Notes: generated by a model from the sequence alone, not told the origin. A stretch of 64,000 nt of DNA from Abyssogena phaseoliformis symbiont OG214 (GCF_016592595.1 NZ_AP012977.1:372001-436000); one strand, 5' to 3'; counted from the first letter of the stretch, positions 12,511 through 21,667 are shown. Program-made: numbers and translations.

Positions 12511-13987
12511 TTTAGCGAACGATACACGTGTTTATGAGGTGGTAAGTGTTACGCCATTGTCTTTTGCGCCTCAATTGTCTAAGCGCACTTGTAACAGGAT
12601 TTATCTTAAAAGAGAAGATAAACTGGCTATTCACACCTTCAAACTTCGAGGCGCGTATCAGAAAATTTCAAACCTGTCTGCCAAGCAAGCCTCTAAAGGT
12701 GTCGTAGCGTCAAGTGCAGGTAATCACGCACAGGGTGTTGCCCTGTCTGCTAAAAAATTAGGCATTAGTGCAATTATTGTTATGCCACTTTCAACGCCTA
12801 GAATTAAAGTTAATGCTGTTGAGCAATTAGGAGCAAAAGTTGTTTTATGTGGTGATGTGTATGATGATGCTTATCAATATGCCAAACAGTTAGAAAAAAG
12901 CCAAGATTTGGTCTTTATTCACGCCTTTGATGATGTTGAAGTCATGGCAGGGCAGGCAACCATTGCTAAGGAATTATTAGAGCAACTACCAAGCATGGAT
13001 AAGGTTTTTATTCCTGTTGGTGGTGGTGGTTTAATTGCTGGCATGGCGACTTATATCAAGCATTATGCACCCAATATTAAAGTAATTGGTGTTGAGCCAG
13101 AAGACTCGCCCACACTTTATCAAACATTGAAAAACAACAAGCGCGTGGTATTAAAAGATGTAGGGTGTTTTGCTGATGGCGTGGCAGTTAAACAAATCGG
13201 TAAGCAAACTTACCCCATTGCCAAGCAAGTGGTTGATGAGGTAATTTTGGTTAGTAACGATGAGATTTGCGTTGCTATTAAAGATATTTATGAAGATGTG
13301 CGTTCAATTGCTGAACCTGCAGGCGCATTAGCAACTGCCGGCGTGAAAAAATATATTGAAAATAACAATATAAAAAATGAAAACATTGTCTCAATCGTAT
13401 CAGGTGCAAATGTCAATTTTGACCGTTTACGTTATATTTCAGAACGTGCTGATTTAGGTGAGCATAATGAAGCCATTATTGCCGTTACTATTGATGAAAA
13501 ACCAGGAAGTTTTTTAACATTCTGTCAAATGTTAGACAATCACGCAATCACTGAGTTTAATTATCGTTTTGGATCTGACGCTCAAGCACGCATTTTTGTT
13601 GGTGTGGCTTTGAATGAAGGATTAATCGAAAAAAAAGCCTTACTGGACAAGCTATCAAAATCATTTGATGTGTTAGACATGAGCGATAATTCAATTGCAA
13701 AAACACACATTCGTTACATGGTAGGTGGTCGTGCAACTTGTGAAAATGAAGTGATTTATCGTTTTGAATTTCCTGAACGACCAGGCGCTTTGCTTAATTT
13801 CCTAAAAAAAATTGGTAGTCATTGGAATATTTCATTATTTCACTATCGCAATCATGGTGCTGATTTTAGTCGTGTATTAATTGGTTTACAAGCCAGTGAT
13901 GCATCTAAACTTGAGCAAAAATTTGATGAGTTAGGCTATTTTTATCAAAATGAAACCAATAATAAAGCCTATCAATATTTTTTATAA
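12494..13987 (+). CDS. ilvA: Threonine ammonia-lyase, biosynthetic
   Basis: PLP enzyme converting threonine to 2-oxobutanoate, the entry to isoleucine synthesis. The 497 aa protein has KREDKLAIHTFKLRGAY with the PLP lysine, SSAGNHAQGVA for phosphate binding, the PVGGGGLIAG loop, and two C-terminal ACT-like regulatory domains (EAIIAVTIDEKPGSFLTF and RFEFPERPGALLNFL) that confer isoleucine feedback. The ATG at 12494 (MQRIVDLAND) gives the family-typical N terminus; an ATG 39 bases upstream lies deeper in the cbbY-like gene. The rest of the pathway (ilvB, ilvH, ilvC) is at 54881-58139. Its last bases overlap the end of an opposing XRE pseudogene. Confidence 0.96.
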   Translation: MQRIVDLANDTRVYEVVSVTPLSFAPQLSKRTCNRIYLKREDKLAIHTFKLRGAYQKISNLSAKQASKGVVASSAGNHAQGVALSAKKLGISAIIVMPLSTPRIKVNAVEQLGAKVVLCGDVYDDAYQYAKQLEKSQDLVFIHAFDDVEVMAGQATIAKELLEQLPSMDKVFIPVGGGGLIAGMATYIKHYAPNIKVIGVEPEDSPTLYQTLKNNKRVVLKDVGCFADGVAVKQIGKQTYPIAKQVVDEVILVSNDEICVAIKDIYEDVRSIAEPAGALATAGVKKYIENNNIKNENIVSIVSGANVNFDRLRYISERADLGEHNEAIIAVTIDEKPGSFLTFCQMLDNHAITEFNYRFGSDAQARIFVGVALNEGLIEKKALLDKLSKSFDVLDMSDNSIAKTHIRYMVGGRATCENEVIYRFEFPERPGALLNFLKKIGSHWNISLFHYRNHGADFSRVLIGLQASDASKLEQKFDELGYFYQNETNNKAYQYFL

Positions 13988-14242
13988 TAACTCGTCAACA
14001 TCAGTAAGTAAATCAGTCACACCAATATTCAAACACTTGGCAATGTTAGCTAAATGCTCAATGTTAAAGCGCTTATCTCTGTAATTCGTTTCAGCCATAG
14101 CAATTGGGCTGGCAGATTGATAACCTAATTTGGTTGACAATGCTAATTGAGTTAAGCCTTTATCTTTTCTGTGGTTCTTAACATTTTTCTAATTTAATTT
14201 TTTTATAAATCTACTAGTAGAAGATTTTTTTGATTTAATCAT
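13982..14242 (-). pseudogene. XRE-family HTH regulator interrupted by an in-frame stop
   Basis: On the minus strand an ATG at 14242 opens a frame of 86 codons plus stop that is broken only by one TAG (14189-14191, codon 18). The peptide reads MIKSKKSSTSRFIKKLN, stop, then KNVKNHRKDKGLTQLALSTK and continues through YQSASPIAMAETNYRDKRFN and IEHLAKIAKCLNIGVTDLL. This is a typical Cro/C1 helix-turn-helix: LTQLALSTKLGY is the first helix pair and IAMAETNYR the recognition segment. No other lesion is visible. It could be translated from an internal start as a truncated repressor, but no good start or ribosome site is seen after the stop. It overlaps ilvA by six bases, tail to tail. Confidence 0.7.
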
Positions 14243-14367
14243 GCATTCAACAGAGTTCAAGATAGCATTTAAATTTAAGTGATTATAAAAATCTCTAATA
14301 AATTTTTAATTATTGTTTTTATGCTAGAAATAGTGAAAAAATTATTTAATTAAACAAGGTGAACAAA

Positions 14368-15132
14368 ATGAAAATAAGAATCTTTCTTGTGGTTCTATTT
14401 ATTTTGACAGGATATTCAACTATGGATAGTTAAATATCTTTAAAAACTCACTTCAACGTAGAACAAGCATTTTCCATTTTCCATTTTCAAGTCTGAAAAG
14501 CCAATAGCCAGCGTTATTCTTTTTAGGGGCGGTAATGGAAAAATCAACAATATTGATACAGATGGCAATTTTTTAGTTAGAACGAGAAGTTTATTTACCA
14601 AGCAAGGTTTTTTAGTTGCTGTGGTTGATACGCCATCTGACAAGCAATTGTCAAAAGGTATGTATGATGGGTTTAGAAGTAGTTCGGAACATGTACAAGA
14701 TATTGACAAAGTCATTCAATATCTTAAAAAGCAAGCCGATATTCCCATATGGTTAATTGGCATGAGTCGTGGCACAGAGTCTGATGCACATTTGGCAATT
14801 AATACCACTCAACAACTTAATGGTTTGGTTTTAACCTTAAGCATGTCAAAGCCGAATGATAAAGGAGTGTCCGTTCCAGAAATGGAGCTTATAAAAATTA
14901 TGATATCTGCTTTGATTGTGGCTCATAGAAACGATGGTTGTTATGTCACCTTGCCTGAAAGCGCCAAGGAAATTGCTAAATTATTAACTCATGTAAAAAG
15001 GTTGAAGTGAAAATGTTTAGTTGCAGTGCAAAGAAATCATTTAACCCTTGTCGAGCAAAAACCCATCATGGGTTCTTAGGGATAGAAAGTAAAGTTATTG
15101 ATTATATTGCTCAATTTATTAAAGAAAATTAG
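14368..15132 (+). pseudogene. Broken alpha/beta-hydrolase, probable former lipoprotein
   Basis: The start at 14368, behind AAGGTG, encodes a signal-like peptide MKIRIFLVVLFILTGYST in which the expected lipobox cysteine is replaced by Tyr, and a stop follows at once. In another frame, RGGNGKINNIDTDGNFL begins the hydrolase core, with the nucleophile elbow GMSRGT (about 14760). A further frame change near 15000 is needed to reach the C-terminal HHGFLG segment that would carry the catalytic His, ending IDYIAQFIKEN. At least one stop and two frameshifts are present. Substrate unknown. It is followed after 11 bases by another broken lipoprotein gene, so the two probably formed one operon. Confidence 0.75.
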
Positions 15133-15143
15133 AAGGGAGGTGT

Positions 15144-15678
15144 ATGAAAATTAAAACATTATTCATCTTAATAGTGGTATAGTTTTTAACTGCATGCGGT
15201 AATTCACTTAATTACAAGAAAGCAACACACCAATGGAAATCATATAAAGATGTGGTAAAATGGCTCAATGACGACTTTTATTTTGCTAAAAATAGCCAAT
15301 AGCCAATAGACTTAGAGTAGAAGGACCTTCTGGGCTTTTATTTAGATCGCCAGAAAAACTATACGACAATAGTTATGGCTATTGTTTTGATGCTGCTAAT
15401 TTTGCCATTAGAAATCTAAACAGAATAAATCTAAAATATAGCACAAGATGTGTGTTTATTGAAAATGTATCAGGCAGACCCAATCATTGGGTTGCTGCTT
15501 TTGATTATAATAATAAACTCTATATTATGGTGCTGGCGATAAATGGAATGCTATAAATGGCACACACGGGCCTTATAATCTACTAGATGATTATAGAAGT
15601 TTTTTGGCTTCTCTAAGCTTGTCTAAATTCAAAGTTGGCGAGGTTTATTTTCGCGAAATGTCTGGCAAAGAGAACTGA
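15144..15678 (+). pseudogene. Broken lipoprotein with transglutaminase/papain-like core
   Basis: Good ribosome site (GGGAGG) and ATG at 15144, then MKIKTLFILIVV, an in-frame TAG, and FLTACGNS, which is a lipobox. The stop therefore falls inside the signal peptide. Further in-frame stops lie near 15300-15320. A frame change then reveals YGYCFDAANFAIRNLN (candidate catalytic Cys) and GRPNHWVAAFDYNN (candidate His), followed after another shift by YGAGDKWNAINGTHG. The C/H order and spacing resemble transglutaminase-like cysteine peptidases, but the assignment is tentative. It ends at a TGA at 15676. Confidence 0.6.
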
Positions 15679-15744
15679 ATAAAAGCGTTCGGCAAACCAT
15701 CAAACAATGTACCAGTTAAATTAAGTAATAGATTGTAAAAAATT

Positions 15745-16077
15745 ATGAAACAAGTTGCGTGGATAATATTGGTATTATTAATGATTGGTTGTTCTAACCA
15801 AGATTTAACCGAACAAGGGTTTGTTTTGCAAAATAATGCTTCAGATGTAGTATCAGATACTTTGTTTGATAGAGATTTAAGCGAACTGACTTCGTATCAT
15901 GTTAGAAAAAATGGCGAAGTGGTGATTTTGTTTGCAAAGCAAGTCTCGTCAACACGTTACATTAAGGTGGTTAATTATCTGCGTTAATATCCTTATATTA
16001 ACGCAATTTATGCCGAACAGAGTGGTGTGGAAGTTTACCCCATTTGGGTTGTAAATGATTACCAATATTTCTTTTAG
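15745..16077 (+). pseudogene. Small lipoprotein truncated by a nonsense codon
   Basis: MKQVAWIILVLLMIGCSNQ is a clean lipoprotein signal with lipobox IGCS. The open frame stops after 80 codons at TAA 15985, but the same frame continues after it as YPYINAIYAEQSGVEVYPIW and VVNDYQYFF to TAG 16075. The tail looks like real protein, so the TAA is probably a recent nonsense change; a short 80 aa form could still be made. I do not recognise the family. The last 23 bases overlap the start of the rimI remnant, which suggests former translational coupling. Confidence 0.55.
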
Positions 16078-16473
16078 AAAGGCTAATGCTGATGATTTTA
16101 GCGTGCTTTATCAACTGGATCAATTGAGTGATAAAAATTATCATTGGAAGTCATCTTTATTTAATCGTCTAGATTTAATAAAAATTGCAATAATTGCTAA
16201 TCAAATTGTTGGCTTTGTGGTGTATCAAACGACTAATATGGTTGAAATATTTCGCATTACAACATACCATGATTTTAAAAACCAAAGTGTGGCAACTGCG
16301 TTAATTGAGGCTCTAAAACAATTAAATAAATCAGTTATTTAGAGCTTCTAGAGGGTAATTTTAAGGCTTTTCAGTTGTATCAAGAACTTGGATTTGAATA
16401 AATTTCCAAGCGAGAAAAATACTATTCAAATGGGGAAGATGCTAAAATAATGCAGTTTTCAACTGCAAACTAA
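16055..16473 (+). pseudogene. rimI: Broken RimI-like GNAT acetyltransferase
   Basis: RimI acetylates the N terminus of ribosomal protein S18. The first 95 codons encode a GNAT N-terminal half (ISFRKANADDFSVLYQLDQL, VGFVVYQTTNMVEIFRI, ATALIEALKQ). A frameshift at about 16330 is followed by LELLEGNFKAFQLYQELGFE, the classic RimI C-terminal segment with the N-x-A-x-x-x-Y motif. An in-frame TAA then comes before ISKREKYYSNGEDAKIM. One frameshift plus one nonsense codon; the short first half lacks most of the acetyl-CoA binding region, so loss of function is likely. Confidence 0.8.
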
Positions 16474-16476
16474 AGT

Positions 16477-17727
16477 ATGAGTTATCAACACATTCAAGTA
16501 CCCAAAAAGGGTGAAAAAATTAGCTTTGAAAAGGGTGTTATCAAAGTACCAAATTATCCAATTATTACTTATATTGAAGGGGATGGTATCGGTGCAGATG
16601 TGTCGCCAGTGATGAAAAAAGTGATTGATGCTATTGTTGCTAAAGCCTACAATGGTTCAAAAGCAATTCAATGGATGGATGTTTATGCAGGTGAGAGGGC
16701 AAATGATATTTATGGCGAATATTTACCACAAGAAACCTTGGATGCCATAGAAGAGTTTTCAGTGTCTATTAAAGGCCCATTAACCACGCCAGTAGGCGGC
16801 GGTATGCGTTCTTTGAATGTGGCTATTCGCCAAACGTTGGATTTGTTTATTTGCCAGCGTCCAGTTAAGTATTTTGAAGGCACGCCTTCGCCAGTCAAAG
16901 CGCCTGAAAAGATTGATATGGTTATTTTTAGAGAAAATTCTGAAGATATTTATGCAGGCATAGAATATCAGGAGGGTACTGCTGAGGTAAAAAAAATCAT
17001 TGATTTTTTACAAAATGAAATGGGCACGACAAAAATTCGTTTTCCCGACACTTCAGGAATTGGTATTAAGCCAGTATCAAAAGAAGGTACAAATCGTTTG
17101 GTACGTGCAGCCATTCAATATGCCATTGATAACGATAAAGATTCAGTAACCTTAGTACATAAAGGTAATATTATGAAATTCACCGAAGGTGGGTTTAGAG
17201 ATTGGGGCTATCAGTTGGCAAGTGATGAATTTGGTGCAACTATCGTTGATGATGGGCCGTGGAAATTATTTAAAAATCCAAATACAGGGACAATAATTAC
17301 GGTCAAAGATGTCATTGCAGATGCTTTTTTGCAACAAATTCTTTTGCGTCCCGAAGAGTATTCGGTTATTGCTACGCTTAACTTAAATGGTGATTATATT
17401 TCGGACGCATTGGCTGCCCAAGTGGGCGGTATTGGTATTGCGCCAGGTGCGAATCTTTCAGATACAACAGCCGTATTTGAAGCAACACACGGTACAGCGC
17501 CAAAGTATGCAGGACTTAATAAAGTTAATCCAGGTTCAATCATCCTTTCAGCAGAAATGATGCTTAGGCACATGGGTTGGCTTGAGGCGGCTGATATGAT
17601 TTTAGAGGCGATGTCTAATGTTATTCAAAATAAAACTGTCACCTATGATTTAGAAAGACTGATGGATGATGCGACATTATTGTCATGTTCTGAGTTTGGC
17701 GATGCAATCATTGATTCTATATTATAA
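16477..17727 (+). CDS. icd: Isocitrate dehydrogenase (NADP-dependent)
   Basis: TCA-cycle enzyme oxidising isocitrate to 2-oxoglutarate. The 416 aa protein matches the E. coli enzyme in length and closely in sequence: [11 protein letters not shown] at the N terminus, [17 protein letters not shown] with the substrate-binding serine and arginines, [50 protein letters not shown], and [16 protein letters not shown]. Lys and Tyr at the expected positions of these motifs indicate an NADP-type enzyme. It starts three bases after the rimI remnant. In autotrophs with an incomplete TCA cycle it serves glutamate synthesis; that role is inference. Confidence 0.97.
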   Translation: MSYQHIQVPKKGEKISFEKGVIKVPNYPIITYIEGDGIGADVSPVMKKVIDAIVAKAYNGSKAIQWMDVYAGERANDIYGEYLPQETLDAIEEFSVSIKGPLTTPVGGGMRSLNVAIRQTLDLFICQRPVKYFEGTPSPVKAPEKIDMVIFRENSEDIYAGIEYQEGTAEVKKIIDFLQNEMGTTKIRFPDTSGIGIKPVSKEGTNRLVRAAIQYAIDNDKDSVTLVHKGNIMKFTEGGFRDWGYQLASDEFGATIVDDGPWKLFKNPNTGTIITVKDVIADAFLQQILLRPEEYSVIATLNLNGDYISDALAAQVGGIGIAPGANLSDTTAVFEATHGTAPKYAGLNKVNPGSIILSAEMMLRHMGWLEAADMILEAMSNVIQNKTVTYDLERLMDDATLLSCSEFGDAIIDSIL

Positions 17728-17837
17728 AATTATTGTCTACTAATAGTGTTGCACTCTATTTCCTAGTTGTGTATTATTCGTTCAGGTAGATATTAATTTT
17801 TCTTACTTATACTACATAATTTTAATTAGGAGATAAA

Positions 17838-18365
17838 ATGAAAAACGTAATAAAACTAGTGGCAATTGCTACAGTCGTAGCTACATCATCTGCATCAGCA
17901 TTTTGGAACAACAACGGTTATGGCAATAATAACAATGGCTGGGGTACTGGTAATGGTGGTTCTAACTGGGGTCCGTTTGATAGTGGCTCTAACTTTGGTC
18001 CAATGAATGGTGGTTCTAACTGGGGTCCTTTCTCAGGTGGTAACAACATGGGTCCAATGAATGGTGGTTCTAACTGGGGTCCATTTAATGGTGCTCAGAA
18101 TTGGGGCCCAATGTCAAACAATAACAATATGAACAATGATTCAGATTGGGGTTTTCATTATAATAATAAAAACACCACTAAAAACACATCTAATGCTTCA
18201 GTAGATGGCAATGCCACTGGCGTAGTTTCTGCAAATGCTAAAGCGCAAGCTGATGCTTATGTTAAAGGCGCGGCTGATGGTTTTGCTAAAGGCCAAGCTG
18301 ATGCTTATGCTAAAGGTTATGCAGATGGAAAGTCTGCAGGAAATGCTGACAGTAGAAGTCAATAA
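17838..18365 (+). CDS. Secreted repetitive Gly/Asn/Trp-rich protein, sulfur-globule-like (copy 1)
   Basis: A 175 aa exported protein behind a strong TTAGGAG site. A signal peptide (about residues 1-21, ending SASA) is followed by an Asn/Gly-rich stretch. Six 9-residue units come next: SNWGPFDSG, SNFGPMNGG, SNWGPFSGG, NNMGPMNGG, SNWGPFNGA, QNWGPMSNN. A linker NNDSDWGFHYNNKN leads to about four Ala-rich octads (AQADAYVK, GAADGFAK, GQADAYAK, GYADGKSA). No cysteines in the mature part. Small secreted Gly/Asn/aromatic-rich proteins coat periplasmic sulfur globules in sulfur oxidisers, and this resembles them in composition; the octad tail is less familiar. Function is therefore inference. A terminator follows. 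Confidence 0.8.
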   Translation: MKNVIKLVAIATVVATSSASAFWNNNGYGNNNNGWGTGNGGSNWGPFDSGSNFGPMNGGSNWGPFSGGNNMGPMNGGSNWGPFNGAQNWGPMSNNNNMNNDSDWGFHYNNKNTTKNTSNASVDGNATGVVSANAKAQADAYVKGAADGFAKGQADAYAKGYADGKSAGNADSRSQ

Positions 18366-18386
18366 CATTTTAGACAGCGTTAAATT

Positions 18387-18413
18387 AAAGCCACCCTAAA
18401 GGTGGCTTTTTTT
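18387..18413 (+). terminator. Rho-independent terminator after copy 1
   Basis: Perfect nine-pair stem AAAGCCACC / GGTGGCTTT with loop CTAAA, followed by a run of T. It lies 22 bases after the stop of the first repetitive secreted protein, so copies 1 and 2 are separate transcripts. The rest of the 339 bp gap before copy 2 is AT-rich and holds the copy 2 promoter. Confidence 0.9.
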
Positions 18414-18594
18414 GTCTCTACTACACTTACCATATGGGTTAATGATTAAATATTAGCTAAATTTTGAATATTTTTTGTCTAAGGTTTATCTTTTTTTCAC
18501 ACTTGATTTAATTTTTATTTTAGTAAAATGTTTTTAATAGAAGGAGTTATGAGGAGTTTTTATGGCTTCATTATTAATTTATATTATAATATCA

Positions 18595-18622
18595 TTGACT
18601 TCTAATATATTTACCATATAAT
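18595..18622 (+). promoter_or_regulatory. Strong sigma70-type promoter of the copy 2 secreted protein
   Basis: TTGACT (18595-18600), 16-base spacer, TATAAT (18617-18622). One mismatch in total to the consensus boxes. It would start transcription near 18629 and give a leader of about 75 bases before the ATG at 18705. This is the best-matching promoter in the window and suggests high expression of the second secreted protein. Confidence 0.75.
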
Positions 18623-18704
18623 ACCCCCATCAAGACCACAAAGTCTGATACCTAAAACCCGCTTAACAATAAGAGCGTTAATACTTTTAAATTTGGAGAT
18701 TAAT

Positions 18705-19229
18705 ATGAAAAAAATAATTGCGATTGCTACTTTAGTAGCGGCTACATCAGCATCAGCTGGTTTCTTTAACAATGGTTCAAACAACAACGGTTATGGCTAT
18801 GGTAACGGTGCTAATAATTGGGGTCCTTTTGACGGCGGTTCTAACTTTGGCCCAATGAATGGCGGTTCTAACTGGGGTCCTTTTAATGGTGGCAACAACA
18901 TGGGTCCTTTCAACGGCGGTTCAAATATGGGTCCTTTCAACGGCGCTAACAACTGGGGTCCTTTTTCAAACAACAACGACATGAACAACGATTCTGACTG
19001 GGGCTTCCATTACAACAACAAGAACAAAACTAAGAACATTTCTAATGCAACTGTTGATGGTCAATATGCAGGTACTGCTGATGCTAATGCTAAAGGTGTC
19101 GCTGATGCTTATGCCAAAGGCCAGGCTGATGCATTCGCTAAAGCACAAGCTGACGCTTATGCTAAAGGTTATGCAGATGCTAAAGCTAATGCATCAGTTG
19201 ACAGTCGTGATCAAGTGATTGCTAAGTAA
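18705..19229 (+). CDS. Secreted repetitive Gly/Asn/Trp-rich protein, sulfur-globule-like (copy 2)
   Basis: Paralogue of the preceding gene (174 aa). Signal peptide MKKIIAIATLVAATSASA, then an Asn/Gly/Tyr stretch and six 9-residue units: NNWGPFDGG, SNFGPMNGG, SNWGPFNGG, NNMGPFNGG, SNMGPFNGA, NNWGPFSNN. The linker is NNDSDWGFHYNNKN, and the tail has four octads (GVADAYAK, GQADAFAK, AQADAYAK, GYADAKAN). The start is the ATG at 18705 after TTGGAG; an in-frame TTG at 18693 is less likely. Codon use here is richer in C-ending Asn codons (AAC) than copy 1, consistent with high expression. Own promoter and own terminator. Sulfur-globule or surface-matrix role is inference. Confidence 0.82.
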   Translation: MKKIIAIATLVAATSASAGFFNNGSNNNGYGYGNGANNWGPFDGGSNFGPMNGGSNWGPFNGGNNMGPFNGGSNMGPFNGANNWGPFSNNNDMNNDSDWGFHYNNKNKTKNISNATVDGQYAGTADANAKGVADAYAKGQADAFAKAQADAYAKGYADAKANASVDSRDQVIAK

Positions 19230-19282
19230 AGACTTGGCCAATTGACTGCTGGGTTAATCTAGTAGTTTAAGGTTAAATAAAG

Positions 19283-19306
19283 ACCACCCTTTGGGGTGGT
19301 TTTTTT
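19283..19306 (+). terminator. Rho-independent terminator after copy 2
   Basis: Stem ACCACCC / GGGTGGT with a four-base loop, then a run of seven T. It lies 53 bases after the copy 2 stop codon and closes that monocistronic unit. Confidence 0.88.
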
Positions 19307-19391
19307 GCGCTTGAATAAATTTTTGGTAGTGCTAATTAAAATATAGCTATATTTTTTAGATTTTATTTTTTTATGAGATCTTTACATAATT

Positions 19392-19671
19392 ATGAAAATA
19401 ATTAATACAAACATTGGTAATTGCGACAGTAGTCGTAGCAACTTCAGTATCAGCTAACTAAGGTTCTTTTTCAGGCGGTAACAATTAATGGCATGTCTAA
19501 TATGAACCCATTTTCAAATAGTAACGATATGAATAATGATTCTGATTGGGATTTTTATTACAACAATAAAAATTCTACTAAAAATATTTCTAATGCTTCA
19601 GAAAGACCAATGTTTATGCCAAAGGTTATGAGGATGAAAAATCTAATGCTATGCTAGGTTTTAGAGAGTAA
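19392..19671 (+). pseudogene. Decayed third copy of the repetitive secreted protein
   Basis: The ATG at 19392 runs into a stop, but the next frame reads LVIATVVVATSVSAN, the signal peptide of the family, followed by a stop and GSFSGGNN. Further on, NPFSNSNDMNNDSDWDFYYN then NKNSTKNISNAS matches the conserved linker. The 9-residue repeat block has collapsed to almost nothing, and only a scrap of the octad tail (AKGYEDEKSNA, after a frame change) remains. Deletions plus frameshifts; clearly dead. It shows that the tandem array once had more working members. Confidence 0.8.
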
Positions 19672-19731
19672 TATTATGTTTCTCCAGTTTCAATATCTGC
19701 GATAAAATAATTATTCATCATGATTAATTAA

Positions 19732-19753
19732 AGGGGCAATTGTGCCTTTTTTG
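19732..19753 (+). terminator. Terminator after the third copy
   Basis: Stem AAAGGGGCA / TGCCTTTTTT around loop ATTG, with two G-T pairs, followed by more T. It keeps the place that terminators hold after copies 1 and 2, supporting the idea that each copy was an independent transcription unit. Confidence 0.65.
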
Positions 19754-19828
19754 TTTAATTCAAAAAAGGCGTATAATGCGTTATAGTGTAGTTTTTGGCA
19801 TATCTAAAGATATGAGTATAAAAAAACA

Positions 19829-20209
19829 ATGATAAGAATATTTTTGAGTTTAGTTTTATTGGTTTCAACTGTTGTAAATGCCACTTCTTAGACGCATTGG
19901 AACGGTAGCAGTAACGGCTTAGTCAACTCTTGGACGCCGCTTAACCGTGTAAATGACTTTGTGAATGATTCTGATTCTGACTCTGATTGGGGTTTTTATT
20001 ATAAGAATAAGAATTCAAGTGATAATAAGGGTTATGCTAGAGCGAATGCATAATATGCAGGCGAGTTAAGAAAACGCATTATGAGGCGCATAAATGGCTA
20101 CACTAAGAACAATACAAATACTTATTACAAAGGTCAATTTGAAAATTATGGCAAAAGGGGTGCTTAGGTTTACACCCCTAGCAATAACTTTTTAGTGCCA
20201 CCATACTAA
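19829..20209 (+). pseudogene. Decayed fourth, divergent copy of the secreted protein
   Basis: From ATG 19829 one frame runs to TAA 20207 with only three in-frame stops (TAG, TAA, TAG) and no frameshift. The signal peptide is MIRIFLSLVLLVSTVVNA. The mature part has THWNGSSNGLVNSWTPLN, the family linker DSDSDWGFYYKNKN, then a Lys/Tyr/Asn tail GYTKNNTNTYYKGQFENYG and final VYTPSNNFLVPPY. It shares the signal and linker with copies 1 and 2 but lacks their 9-residue and octad repeats. A TATAAT box at 19772-19777 is a candidate promoter. A gene dead by point nonsense only implies recent inactivation. Confidence 0.72.
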
Positions 20210-20283
20210 TTTAAAAAAACTATAAAAATAACTGATTTTTAGATTGCTTTAACATGCATATATCATTATAATTTTACCTTCAT

Positions 20284-20359
20284 TCCTCGATAGCTCAGTT
20301 GGTAGAGCAATGGACTGTTAATCCATTTGTCGCTGGTTCGAGCCCAGCTCGAGGAGCCA
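20284..20359 (+). tRNA. tRNA-Asn (anticodon GTT)
   Basis: Full cloverleaf: acceptor TCCTCGA / TCGAGGA, D arm GCTCAGTTGGTAGAGC, anticodon arm TGGACTGTTAATCCA with GTT, T arm CTGGTTCGAGCCCAG, and encoded CCA at 20357-20359. Sequence close to E. coli tRNA-Asn. A decayed integrative element begins about 60 bases downstream, the usual arrangement for integration at a tRNA 3' end. Confidence 0.97.
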
Positions 20360-20422
20360 ATTGTACTCACTATGAACCGCCGAGCACGCCAAAGTGATTT
20401 TGTCTGGATAATATGACACTTT

Positions 20423-21647
20423 TTACAGTGTCACCAGATATTCTAATTTTGTCAATAAATATTGATAAAAACCCTCTTTTTTTGAAATATGAGCTTCTTG
20501 CAACATTTTTGTCATGAATTTAGTGATCATCTCTGGCGATACCTTGCTTAAATCCGGCAACTCTTTAGGTGTTCTAATTTTTGCAAACTCTATTTCTAAA
20601 ACATCAATTTGATCGTCTTTTTGATGAATTCTTAAAAAATATTTTTTATTATCTAGTAAATTTACAGACTCAATTGCACGCCAAAGATTTTCCACTTTTT
20701 GTTTTAGTTTTAAAATTTGATTATTAAAATTTTTACTTTCAAATGCGATGTCTTTATCCAAATTCTGAATTTTTAGTTTAGTTTTTTTGCAATCTCGCTA
20801 ATTGTTTTTTTTGTTAAAAATGCTTTTAGAAATATTTTTCATCATCCATTCGTCAAACTTATCAGCTGGAATTCTATCAAAATGCTTACTCCTTTTTCCA
20901 GATTTTTGAGAACTACAAATATAATACTTGTAGCGTTTTTTTCCTATACCAGTTGCAGTTTCAGTTTCAAGCAGGTATAATACCGTGCTTTTAGCCCATT
21001 TTTTACCCCTATTGGTTAAGCCAATTTCATTAAGCAATAATGCGATTGACTTAACCCTAATCAAGTCTTTGGTTTGATAATCAAAAAAATTTCGCACCAC
21101 TATTGACTCAATAACATTCGTCGTTTCTCATCGTTTGGATTGGGCACCAAATCATAACCAAATGGCGGACGACCACCGTTGCGATTACCTTTCATGGCGT
21201 TGTTAATAAAAGCGACCTTTTAGTGTCTTTACTAACCTGTCGAGAATAAAGCTCATCCATCATCTCAGATACAGAATCTAAAATAAAACCCTCGTCACTC
21301 TCAGGGTTGATATCAACTGTTACGTAAACTATCCTAGTGCCACATTTTTTAAGCCTTGCTTTGTTGTACAAGCGCCGCATCAAGTTTATTGCGCGCAAAC
21401 CTTGAAGTGGACCATGTGATAAAAAAATCAACATCACTTACCTCGCACATTGTAATAGCACGCTGAAAAGCGGGGTGTTTATCATTCTTTGCGGATACAC
21501 CCTCATCTAAAACTCATCAAGCACCACAATGCCTAGCTTGTCTGTCTTTGCGCGACAAGCATCTAACTGGCTTTGAATAGGTAGTTCACCTTCAGTCTGA
21601 CGAGCTGAAGAAACTCTGCAATAGATCACCGCTAATAATTTCATCAT
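20423..21647 (-). pseudogene. Broken large serine recombinase (resolvase/integrase)
   Basis: Reading from ATG 21647 on the minus strand: VIYCRVSSARQTEGELPIQSQ is the resolvase catalytic domain, with the nucleophilic serine in CRVSS. DVDFFITWSTSRFARNKLDA and DSVSEMMDELYSRQVSKDTK follow after frame changes. NGGRPPFGYDLVPNPNDEKR marks the start of the Recombinase domain, then come KARRY-like zinc-ribbon region remnants and a coiled coil (NQILKLKQKVENLWRAIE). At least three frameshifts and stops (near 21535, 21350, 21110, 20790). Large serine recombinases integrate phages and ICEs. It abuts tRNA-Asn, so it may be the original integrase of this island or a second nested element. Confidence 0.82.
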
Positions 21648-21667
21648 CTTAATTTTAAATTACTTAG

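Noticed and set aside
17940-19210. Regular 27-base repeats that could be taken for a CRISPR array
   Set aside because: They lie in frame inside two coding regions, have no spacers, and encode the 9-residue units of the secreted proteins.
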